Positions 1 to 5,697 of a DNA stretch of 9,061 nucleotides are shown here, one piece after another (position 1 is the first letter of the stretch; every line of letters starts with the position of its first letter). Made by a program: the position numbers and the translations under genes. The notes under the pieces were generated by a model. That model searched no databases, had not been told where the DNA came from, and worked only from the letters and a program-made list of their open reading frames with translations. Location: the NCBI GenBank assembly GCA_902775075.1, contig CACYKX010000123.1, forward strand, positions 1 to 9,061. Direction: 5' to 3'. The stretch comes from an uncultured Prevotellaceae bacterium (GTDB taxonomy: Bacteria > Bacteroidota > Bacteroidia > Bacteroidales > Bacteroidaceae).

Positions 1-402
1 ATTCATATCTCAGAACTCGATGAGACTATCAATAATCTGAATACGAATGTAAGTAATCTGAATAACGAGAGTGCTGCGAAGAGTCAGATGATCAGTCAGC
101 AAGACAAGCAGTTGAATACGGCTTGGTATGTATTTGGTACCAAGAAGGAACTGAAGGATCAGCATATTCTTGAAGGTGGTAAGGTTCTTAATTCAAGTTT
201 CAACAAGAACTATTTCACCAAGATTGATATTCGTGTTGATAAGCAGATCAAGTTGTATTCTAAGAGTGCAAGATTACTTACTGCACATCCATCAAGTAGT
301 TATACATTAACTCGTGATAACAACAAGCAGTTTGTCTTGACGATTACAAATCCTCAGTTATTCTGGAGCACCAGCAAATATTTGGTTATCTTAGTAAAGT
401 AA
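1..402 (+). CDS. C-terminal part of a coiled-coil surface/adhesin-like protein (5' end outside window)
   Basis: The frame is open from base 1 and ends at TAA 400-402, giving the last 133 residues of a longer protein; the first internal ATG (88) is not the start. Residues 1-38 form a coiled coil: Leu6, Ile10, Leu13, Val17 and Leu20 keep a strict 4-3 heptad spacing in an Asn/Glu/Ser-rich stretch. A compact, probably beta-rich domain follows, opening with AWYVFGTKKEL and ending with SKYLVILVK. This arrangement (N-terminal lipoprotein or signal region, coiled coil, C-terminal domain starting with a WYVxGTKxEL motif) is common in Bacteroidales proteins, some of which are named Cbp1-family collagen-binding adhesins. 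I recall that family from memory, and the N-terminus that would show export is missing. Collagen binding is therefore not supported by the visible sequence. A strong terminator directly downstream shows that this gene ends its transcription unit. Confidence 0.8.
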   Translation: MHISELDETINNLNTNVSNLNNESAAKSQMISQQDKQLNTAWYVFGTKKELKDQHILEGGKVLNSSFNKNYFTKIDIRVDKQIKLYSKSARLLTAHPSSSYTLTRDNNKQFVLTITNPQLFWSTSKYLVILVK

Positions 403-425
403 GAGGATAGAATAATTTTTTTGAG

Positions 426-470
426 AAAAGAGAAATCGGACTTTATTGTTTGTCCGGTTTCTCTTTTTTT
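426..470 (+). terminator. Rho-independent terminator of the coiled-coil protein gene
   Basis: A 16-bp stem pairs 426-441 with 452-467, with a single G-U pair, around a 10-nt loop (442-451). The 3' arm runs into seven T residues (464-470). It starts 23 bases after the stop codon of the upstream gene. Because the 5' arm begins with AAAAGAGAAA, it could also work weakly on the opposite strand. Confidence 0.9.
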
Positions 471-668
471 ATGTTTGATGAAAAGGAGATGTTTGTCATT
501 AATGGATTTGTAGATCTGGTAGCTTCTAAAGATTAATAAATTTAACGAAACGTCCTCGAATGTTAAAATAAAAAGTACCGACTTTTTTCGTCATCTAGAG
601 GAAGTATGGTCTTTAAAATCCTCAAAAATATAAGATTTTCCTCTTAATAACGTGCTTTTCAGTCTTTT

Positions 669-778
669 GTTATATGTATTTGCCAACGCAGTTAACAGCA
701 TAGGCTGATGAAGTTAACTTCGTATGGTTACGCAGTTAACTATGTAGGCTGATATAGTTATATGAATTTGGTCAAGAA
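669..778. repeat. Five degenerate 22-bp tandem repeats
   Basis: Units start at 669, 691, 713, 735 and 757, exactly 22 bp apart. All begin with GTTA; the three central ones begin with GTTAAC and the two outer ones with GTTATATG. Units 2 and 4 share TAGGCTGAT at the same internal position (701-709 and 745-753). Units 1 and 3 both end in ACGCA. Units 2 and 4 agree at about 16 of 22 positions, as do units 1 and 5. Unit boundaries are arbitrary within the period. Neighbouring 22-mers on either side (647-668 and 779-800) do not fit, so the array is bounded. Confidence 0.75.
712..741. repeat. Imperfect palindrome inside the 22-bp repeat array
   Basis: Arms 712-724 (AGTTAACTTCGTA) and 729-741 pair at 12 of 13 positions around a 4-base loop. 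The arm ends are the self-palindromic AGTTAACT shared by neighbouring repeat units. It could form a hairpin in RNA or be a dyad site for a protein. Confidence 0.6.
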
Positions 779-901
779 AAGGCATATTGAGCCATTTTTT
801 AACAGAAAATATAAAGTGCTAAAGTTGTAAGTGTCTGATAATCAAGCTTGTATAAATAATCTGTGCTTCGGATATTCACAAACATCCGATTGTAAAATGT
901 G

Positions 902-913
902 AATTCGCGAATT
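902..913. repeat. 12-bp perfect palindrome AATTCGCGAATT
   Basis: This is a perfect self-complementary 12-mer in an otherwise AT-rich gap, about 100 bp beyond the stop codon of tadA. The symmetry does not extend past the 12 bases and no gene start lies next to it, so a role as an operator is unsupported. Confidence 0.4.
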
Positions 914-1009
914 ATGAGCATATTTTAGTGATGGTAAATTAAGATAAATAAAACAATCTTAACAATTCCTGGATTCAAGTTAATAACGCAACAAGTCCCA
1001 GAATAAGTA

Positions 1010-1462
1010 TTATCTTCTTTCCTTAAAGAACCTCTGCATTAGTTCGCGACATTCATCCTCAAGAACCCCAGAAACGATTTCTGCTTTAGGGTGCATCGCA
1101 TGAGGAGCATATTCCCGGAATCCTCTTTTAACGTCTGGAGCACCATATACCACTCTTGGGATCTGCGCCCAACCTATAGCACCAGCACACATGATACAAG
1201 GTTCTACAGTAACATATAGGGTGCAATCGGTAAGATATTTTCCTCCAAGAGAATCCGCAGCAGAAGTGATAGCCTGCATTTCTGCATGGGCGGTGACATC
1301 GTGCAAAGTTTCAGTGAGATTATGAGCACGAGAAATCACCTGACCTTTGCAGACGATAATGGCTCCAATAGGAATCTCTCCTTCTTGATAGGCAGCTTCG
1401 GCCTCAAAGAGCGCTTTGCGCATGAAAAACTCATCCTTTTTCTGTTGACTTTCCTGTTCCAT
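1010..1462 (-). CDS. tadA: tRNA-specific adenosine deaminase (A34 to inosine)
   Basis: The 150-residue protein is a full-length cytidine-deaminase-fold enzyme of the TadA family. It deaminates adenosine 34 in the anticodon of tRNA-Arg(ACG) to inosine in the cytoplasm. The zinc site is intact: His59-Ala-Glu61 (TAHAEMQAI, Glu61 as proton shuttle) and Pro88-Cys89-x-x-Cys92 (VEPCIMCAGA). The family's EIPIGAIIV strand (29-37) and Asn48 are also present. I start the gene at the ATG 1462-1460 (MEQESQQKK). The open frame extends another 51 codons upstream, but that stretch runs through the promoter and into the start of the divergent gene and adds nothing family-like. 150 residues is the usual TadA length. 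Guanine deaminases share the fold, but the EIPIGA and VEPCIMCAGAI context fits TadA much better. It is divergent from yraN across a shared 89-bp promoter region. Confidence 0.93.
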   Translation of the reverse strand: MEQESQQKKDEFFMRKALFEAEAAYQEGEIPIGAIIVCKGQVISRAHNLTETLHDVTAHAEMQAITSAADSLGGKYLTDCTLYVTVEPCIMCAGAIGWAQIPRVVYGAPDVKRGFREYAPHAMHPKAEIVSGVLEDECRELMQRFFKERR

Positions 1463-1479
1463 AATTTCTGTAATTTCTG

Positions 1480-1487
1480 CAAAAATA
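1480..1487 (-). promoter_or_regulatory. Probable -7 element of the tadA promoter
   Basis: Read on the minus strand this is TATTTTTG, an exact fit to the Bacteroidetes -7 consensus TAnnTTTG, ending 17 bases before the chosen tadA ATG. A -33 candidate is weak (TTTCTG on the minus strand at 1516-1511, spacer 23). The box is one arm of an 11-bp inverted repeat whose other arm is the yraN -7 box. Confidence 0.6.
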
Positions 1488-1497
1488 CAAAGAAAAC

Positions 1498-1529
1498 TTT
1501 GATGATGTAGCAGAAAAATCGTATTTTTG
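1498..1529 (+). promoter_or_regulatory. Promoter of the yraN-birA-pyrH operon
   Basis: TTTG at 1498-1501 (-33 element), a 20-bp spacer and TATTTTTG at 1522-1529 (-7 element, TAnnTTTG) match the Bacteroidetes primary-sigma consensus in sequence and spacing. Transcription would begin a few bases after 1529, around 1534-1538. This leaves a short leader before the ATG at 1552 and excludes the ATG at 1531. Confidence 0.75.
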
Positions 1530-1551
1530 CATGTCCAATAGCTTGAATGAT

Positions 1552-1926
1552 ATGGCGCAACATAACGAAGAAGGTGTTTGGGGAGAAGAGGAGGCCGCAC
1601 ACTATCTTGAATCAAAAGGATATAAGATATGTAAGCGAGACTGGAAATGTGGAAAGCGAGATATCGATATTATTGCATTGACTCCAGACGACAAAATCAT
1701 GGCTTTTGTTGAAGTAAAGACACGTAGCTCTGATGACTATATCGATCCTATTGAGGCTGTGGATTATCGGAAGATCCGTAATCTAGGATGGGCTGCGGAT
1801 GCATATATACGGCAATATAATATAAGTAAAGAAGTGCGTTTTGATATTGTCTCGATAGTAGGTGTAAAACCTATGATAGACAAAATAGAACATATAGAAA
1901 ATGCCTTTAATCCTTTATTGTTATAA
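1552..1926 (+). CDS. yraN: YraN/UPF0102 family protein, putative endonuclease-like fold
   Basis: The 124-residue protein of the UPF0102 family has a restriction-endonuclease-like (PD-(D/E)XK) core. The expected residues are visible: Glu12 in WGEEEAAHYLESKGY, Asp39 in GKRDIDIIA, and Glu54-x-Lys56 in FVEVKTRS. The cellular role of the family is not firmly settled; a Holliday-junction or DNA-repair nuclease role is only proposed. The usual GxxGEIDLIA signature is changed here to GKRDIDII, keeping the second acidic residue. I take the ATG at 1552 (MAQHNEEGVWGEE, matching how Bacteroidales homologues start) instead of the in-frame ATG at 1531, which lies two bases past the -7 box and upstream of the expected transcription start. 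It is first in an operon with birA, which begins two bases after its stop. Confidence 0.88.
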   Translation: MAQHNEEGVWGEEEAAHYLESKGYKICKRDWKCGKRDIDIIALTPDDKIMAFVEVKTRSSDDYIDPIEAVDYRKIRNLGWAADAYIRQYNISKEVRFDIVSIVGVKPMIDKIEHIENAFNPLLL

Positions 1927-1928
1927 AG

Positions 1929-2660
1929 ATGAAAGTTGAAATTATAGAACTCCAGGAAGTTGATTCTACCAATAATTATCTAGCCAAGTACAAGTCTGCT
2001 GATCAGGCAGATATGGTCGTTGCCGTTGCAGATTATCAAACTGCCGGTCGTGGCCAAGGAACAAATCGATGGGAGAGTGAGCGTGGCAAAAACCTACTTT
2101 TCTCTATGTTGATACATCCAGTGATGGTTCCTGTGGCTCGTCAGTTTCTGTTATCGATGGCAGGAGCCTTGGCCTTGAAGATGGCTATCGGTAGTTATGT
2201 AGAAGACATCACCTTGAAATGGCCTAATGATATCTATTGGAAAGACCGAAAAATTAGCGGCACCCTTATAGAGACTTCTTTAGGTAACGGGCATATCAAA
2301 AATTGTATTTTTGGTGTCGGGATAGATGTCAATCAGCAAGAGTTTATGAGTGATGCACCTAATCCTGTTTCTCTTCGACAGATCTTAGGGCATGATGTTG
2401 ACCGAAAAGAGTTGTTGAACAAGGTTATTAAGGCTTTTGAGAAGTGCTATAGTTTGGTGGTAGAAGGAGATTATATTGACCTTACGGCTCTCTATCACGA
2501 TTCCCTATATCGCAAACATGGATTTTGGAAGTTCCGTGACGCAGATGGCGAATTTGAAGCCGCAATAGTAGAAGTAGAGGATAACGGACACCTGATCTTA
2601 CGAGATCGTGAAGGTGTGATGCGCGAATATGCTTTCAAGGAAGTAGAATTTATTATATAA
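1929..2660 (+). CDS. birA: Biotin--[acetyl-CoA-carboxylase] ligase, without DNA-binding domain
   Basis: This 243-residue class I biotin protein ligase activates biotin as biotinyl-5'-AMP and transfers it to the lysine of biotin carboxyl carrier proteins in the cytosol. Visible signatures are Ser13-Thr14-Asn15 (DSTNNYLA), the biotin/adenylate loop TAGRGQGTNRW (38-48), KWPNDIYWKDRKISGTLIE (97-115) containing the ligand-contacting Lys108, and GVGIDVNQ (129-136). A small SH3-like C-terminal domain occupies about 196-243. The protein starts directly with the catalytic domain, so it lacks the winged-helix repressor domain of E. coli BirA and should not regulate biotin synthesis by DNA binding. The usual GRGRxGRxW loop reads GRGQGTNRW here, a modest deviation. 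It lies two bases after yraN and 11 bases before pyrH, so translational coupling is likely. Confidence 0.93.
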   Translation: MKVEIIELQEVDSTNNYLAKYKSADQADMVVAVADYQTAGRGQGTNRWESERGKNLLFSMLIHPVMVPVARQFLLSMAGALALKMAIGSYVEDITLKWPNDIYWKDRKISGTLIETSLGNGHIKNCIFGVGIDVNQQEFMSDAPNPVSLRQILGHDVDRKELLNKVIKAFEKCYSLVVEGDYIDLTALYHDSLYRKHGFWKFRDADGEFEAAIVEVEDNGHLILRDREGVMREYAFKEVEFII

Positions 2661-2671
2661 AAAACAAGAAT

Positions 2672-3382
2672 ATGGCAAGATTTAAGAGAATTCTTCTGAA
2701 ACTTTCAGGAGAGAGCTTGATGGGAAATCAAGGCTTTGGAATCGATCCGGACCGTTTATCGGATTATGCAAAGCAAATCAAGGAAGTTCACGAGATGGGT
2801 GTCCAGATAGGTATCGTCATCGGTGGTGGTAACATCTTCCGTGGATTGAGTGGCAGTCAGAAAGGTTTTGATCGCGTAAAGGGTGATCAGATGGGTATGT
2901 GTGCTACAGTAATCAATTCTCTAGCTTTGAGTAGTGCTCTAGGCGCTCTAGGTGTTAAGACTAAGGTGCTTACTGCTATCCGTATGGAGCCAATCGGTGA
3001 ATTCTATAGTAAGTGGAAAGCCATTGAAGCTATGGAGAACGGTTATGTTTGTATTTTCTCAGCCGGTACAGGTTCACCATATTTCACAACAGATACAGGT
3101 AGTTCTCTGCGTGGTATCGAAATTGAAGCAGATGTTATGCTTAAGGGTACACGTGTAGATGGTATCTATACAGCCGATCCAGAGAAAGATCCTTCAGCTA
3201 CGAAATTCTCAGATATCACTTATGATGAAATCTATACACGTGGATTAAAGGTTATGGACCTTACGGCAACAACGATGTGTAAGGAAAATAATCTTCCTAT
3301 CTATGTCTTCAACATGGATGTATATGGAAATCTAAAGAAAGTTATGGCCGGTGAAGAAATCGGTACATTGGTACATAACTAA
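2672..3382 (+). CDS. pyrH: Uridylate kinase (UMP kinase)
   Basis: The 236-residue bacterial UMP kinase of the amino-acid-kinase fold phosphorylates UMP to UDP with ATP. It acts as a cytoplasmic hexamer in pyrimidine nucleotide synthesis. Motifs in order are KRILLKLSGESLMG (5-18, phosphate-binding Lys and Gly), IGIVIGGGNIFRG (46-58), GDQMGMCATVINSLAL (71-86), GTGSPYFTTDTGSSLRGIEIEAD (132-154, nucleotide and UMP contacts) and GTRVDGIYTADPEKDPSA (159-176). The length is standard and the family's C-terminal FNMDVYGNLKKVM block is complete. In many bacteria frr follows pyrH, but here the gene ends the operon and faces a convergent isomerase gene 83 bp away. Transcription is expected from the promoter ahead of yraN; I see no separate promoter in the 11-base gap to birA. 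Confidence 0.97.
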   Translation: MARFKRILLKLSGESLMGNQGFGIDPDRLSDYAKQIKEVHEMGVQIGIVIGGGNIFRGLSGSQKGFDRVKGDQMGMCATVINSLALSSALGALGVKTKVLTAIRMEPIGEFYSKWKAIEAMENGYVCIFSAGTGSPYFTTDTGSSLRGIEIEADVMLKGTRVDGIYTADPEKDPSATKFSDITYDEIYTRGLKVMDLTATTMCKENNLPIYVFNMDVYGNLKKVMAGEEIGTLVHN

Positions 3383-3403
3383 TGAATTGAATAAGATAAA
3401 CAA

Positions 3404-3449
3404 CGATGCCGATCTACTATATCCATAAAGGTATAGGCGATCGGCATTG
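3404..3449. terminator. Hairpin between convergent pyrH and FKBP gene, possible bidirectional terminator
   Basis: 3404-3414 (CGATGCCGATC) pairs with 3439-3449, with one G-U pair, giving an 11-bp GC-containing stem. The 24-base loop can itself pair partly (CTATATCC with GGTATAG). On the minus strand the stem is followed by T-rich sequence (GTTGTTTATCTTATTC), suiting the isomerase gene. On the plus strand no clean T-run follows, so termination of pyrH here is less certain. Confidence 0.5.
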
Positions 3450-3465
3450 CTATTATATATGTGGT

Positions 3466-3864
3466 TTATCCCACTCCCAAAAGTTCAACTTCAAAGATTA
3501 GGGTAGAACCTCCGGGAATTCCCGGTTGAGAGAATTTACCGTATCCCATTTCTGCAGGGATATATAGTTCCCATTGGTCTCCGATATGCATCTTCTGCAT
3601 GGCAACGATCCAACCGTCTATCAAGTCACTCAATCGCATAGCAAAAGGAGTTCCTCCTCTGCTCGAATCAAATTTTTTCCCGTTGATCGTCCATCCCGTA
3701 TAGTGGGCTGTGACGATACTGCGACGTGAAGGTTGAGGACCGTTAGGATTTCCCGATTTCAAGACCTTGTAATAGATGCCTTGAGGAAGAGACAGAACCC
3801 CATCTTCTTGAGCTTTCTCCTTAAGCCAACGTTTGTTGGCTATGATATAATCTTTTTTTGCCAT
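3466..3864 (-). CDS. FKBP-type peptidyl-prolyl cis-trans isomerase, cytoplasmic type
   Basis: The 132-residue protein consists of a short N-terminal helix-rich segment (1-45) and one FKBP domain (about 46-132). Such enzymes catalyse cis-trans isomerisation of Xaa-Pro bonds and often act as folding helpers. Visible pocket residues are Tyr55 (VTAHYTGW), Phe65-Asp66 (GKKFDSS), Ile82 and Trp85 (DLIDGWIVAMQKM) and Tyr108 (PAEMGYGK), followed by IPGGSTLIFEVELLGVG. I start at the ATG 3864-3862 (MAKKDYIIANKRW). The open frame continues 22 codons upstream through an Ile-rich stretch encoded by the promoter region, which could mimic a membrane segment but is not family-like. With the chosen start there is no signal peptide or lipobox, unlike the many exported FkpA/lipoprotein FKBPs of Bacteroidales, so a cytosolic location is inferred. 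It is divergent from crcB and convergent with pyrH. Confidence 0.9.
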   Translation of the reverse strand: MAKKDYIIANKRWLKEKAQEDGVLSLPQGIYYKVLKSGNPNGPQPSRRSIVTAHYTGWTINGKKFDSSRGGTPFAMRLSDLIDGWIVAMQKMHIGDQWELYIPAEMGYGKFSQPGIPGGSTLIFEVELLGVG

Positions 3865-3884
3865 GTGTAGTATAATATTTTTGG

Positions 3885-3892
3885 CAAAGATA
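3885..3892 (-). promoter_or_regulatory. Probable -7 element of the FKBP gene promoter
   Basis: Read on the minus strand this is TATCTTTG, an exact TAnnTTTG match, 20 bases upstream of the chosen ATG. No TTTG is found at the expected -33 distance. A transcript starting here would begin after the upstream in-frame ATG, which supports the shorter 132-residue protein. Confidence 0.55.
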
Positions 3893-3943
3893 ATGATAAT
3901 AATCAAATTATTTTGTAATTTTACATGCAAAATATATATTGTA

Positions 3944-4324
3944 ATGCTTAAAGAATTATTTATCGTAGGTTTGGGTAGCTTTTTTGGCGGAGGATTAAGA
4001 TTTTTGGTTTCAAAATTGATTCAGACAAGTGCAGCATTTCCATTTCCTTTTGCCACATTTCTTGTAAATATCCTTGGATGTTTTTTCATCGGTTTCCTAT
4101 CGGGGCTTCCTTATTCAGGACGATATTTGACTCCTACGATGAAAGTTTTGTTGACGACAGGATTCTGTGGCGGTTTTACCACATTCTCCACTTTTATGAA
4201 CGAGAGTGCGTCACTGATGAAAGATGAAAACTATTACCTTCTTATACTATATCTTTTCGGGAGTATGTTGGTAGGTATGTTGGCAGTACTTGTAGGTCAT
4301 TTTCTTGCTAAGACTTTTGCATGA
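3944..4324 (+). CDS. crcB: Fluoride channel/exporter CrcB (Fluc family)
   Basis: This 126-residue integral inner-membrane protein has four predicted hydrophobic helices (about 4-25, 34-54, 65-85, 98-120), the normal size and topology of Fluc. Fluc proteins form dual-topology dimers that let toxic fluoride leave the cytoplasm. Signature residues are GSFFGGGLRF (11-20, with the conserved Arg19), Asn42 in VNILGCFFIG (pore-lining), and GFCGGFTTFSTF (73-84), which holds the central sodium site (Gly76-Thr80) and the Phe-box residues Phe81 and Phe84. The ATG at 3944 is chosen because the extra 27 codons upstream are AT-rich promoter sequence and give no family match. A degenerate -7 box (TAATTTTA, 3916-3923) is a possible promoter. 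I see no fluoride riboswitch in the short leader. It stands alone: the operon to its right has its own promoter. Confidence 0.95.
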   Translation: MLKELFIVGLGSFFGGGLRFLVSKLIQTSAAFPFPFATFLVNILGCFFIGFLSGLPYSGRYLTPTMKVLLTTGFCGGFTTFSTFMNESASLMKDENYYLLILYLFGSMLVGMLAVLVGHFLAKTFA

Positions 4325-4421
4325 ACTCCTTTCACACATCATGGAACAAGAGTGGACAAATGAATGAAAAGAGTGTAAAAAAGCACTAATATCGCAGTAC
4401 AAGAAACAAATCATATAGAGA

Positions 4422-4435
4422 ATGAAACGTTTCAT
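4422..4435. promoter_or_regulatory. 14-bp perfect palindrome, LacI-family operator-like
   Basis: ATGAAACGTTTCAT is perfectly self-complementary with a central CG flanked by AAA/TTT, the layout typical of LacI/GalR-family operators. It lies 25 bases upstream of the -7 box of the esterase-GH43-GH97 operon, about -38 to -51 from the likely transcription start. No good -33 element follows it. Binding by a LacI-type (or other dimeric) regulator is inference; no regulator gene is in the window. Confidence 0.5.
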
Positions 4436-4459
4436 AAAGCCCATATTGATAATTTTGAG

Positions 4460-4467
4460 TAACTTTG
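4460..4467 (+). promoter_or_regulatory. -7 promoter element of the glycan-degradation operon
   Basis: TAACTTTG matches TAnnTTTG exactly and is followed by C, as often seen in Bacteroidetes. It ends 24 bases before the esterase ATG, so the leader would be about 18 bases. The expected -33 TTTG is absent, which would fit a promoter needing an activator or normally held under control. Confidence 0.65.
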
Positions 4468-4479
4468 CACCAAAACTAA

Positions 4480-5667
<1,188 letters not shown>

Positions 5668-5697
5668 TATATATAATAAAATAAAACCAAATCATTC

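Larger units (their letters stand above)
403..1009. other. Gene-poor AT-rich intergenic region of about 600 bp
   Basis: After the terminator at 426-470 I see no convincing gene on either strand. The longest in-frame stretch I noted is a 21-codon frame (471-536) with no ribosome binding signal or recognisable product. The region holds a five-unit 22-bp repeat array (669-778) and a 12-bp palindrome (902-913). I recognise no tRNA, insertion-sequence end or riboswitch. Since tadA transcription enters from the right on the minus strand, its 3' untranslated region and terminator must lie near 900-1009. The only candidate is a weak bulged stem (TTCTGG near 998-1003 on the minus strand, pairing with CCAGGAA) followed by T-rich sequence. 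Confidence 0.7.

Noticed and set aside
471..536. A 21-codon reading frame (MFDEKEMFVINGFVDLVASKD) right after the terminator
   Set aside because: It has no promoter or ribosome-binding signal, begins at the end of the terminator T-run, and I recognise no product; length alone is compatible with chance.
570..587. Hairpin AAAAAGT-ACCG-ACTTTTT resembling a terminator
   Set aside because: The stem is 7 bp with a single G-C pair, and no gene ends in front of it.
669..778. 22-bp repeats considered as a CRISPR array
   Set aside because: The units abut without spacers, diverge strongly from each other, and no cas gene is present.
1286..1510. Plus-strand frame antisense to tadA
   Set aside because: It is a shadow of tadA, which has intact zinc-site motifs; the shadow has no recognisable domain and runs into the divergent promoter.
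3865..3943. Fluoride riboswitch ahead of crcB
   Set aside because: The leader is short and AT-rich, with none of the conserved paired GC segments of the fluoride motif.
4325..4374. Inverted repeat ACTCCTTTCA / TGAAAAGAGT after crcB as a terminator
   Set aside because: There is one mismatch, a 30-base loop and an A-run instead of a T-run after the 3' arm, so it does not look like an intrinsic terminator for crcB.
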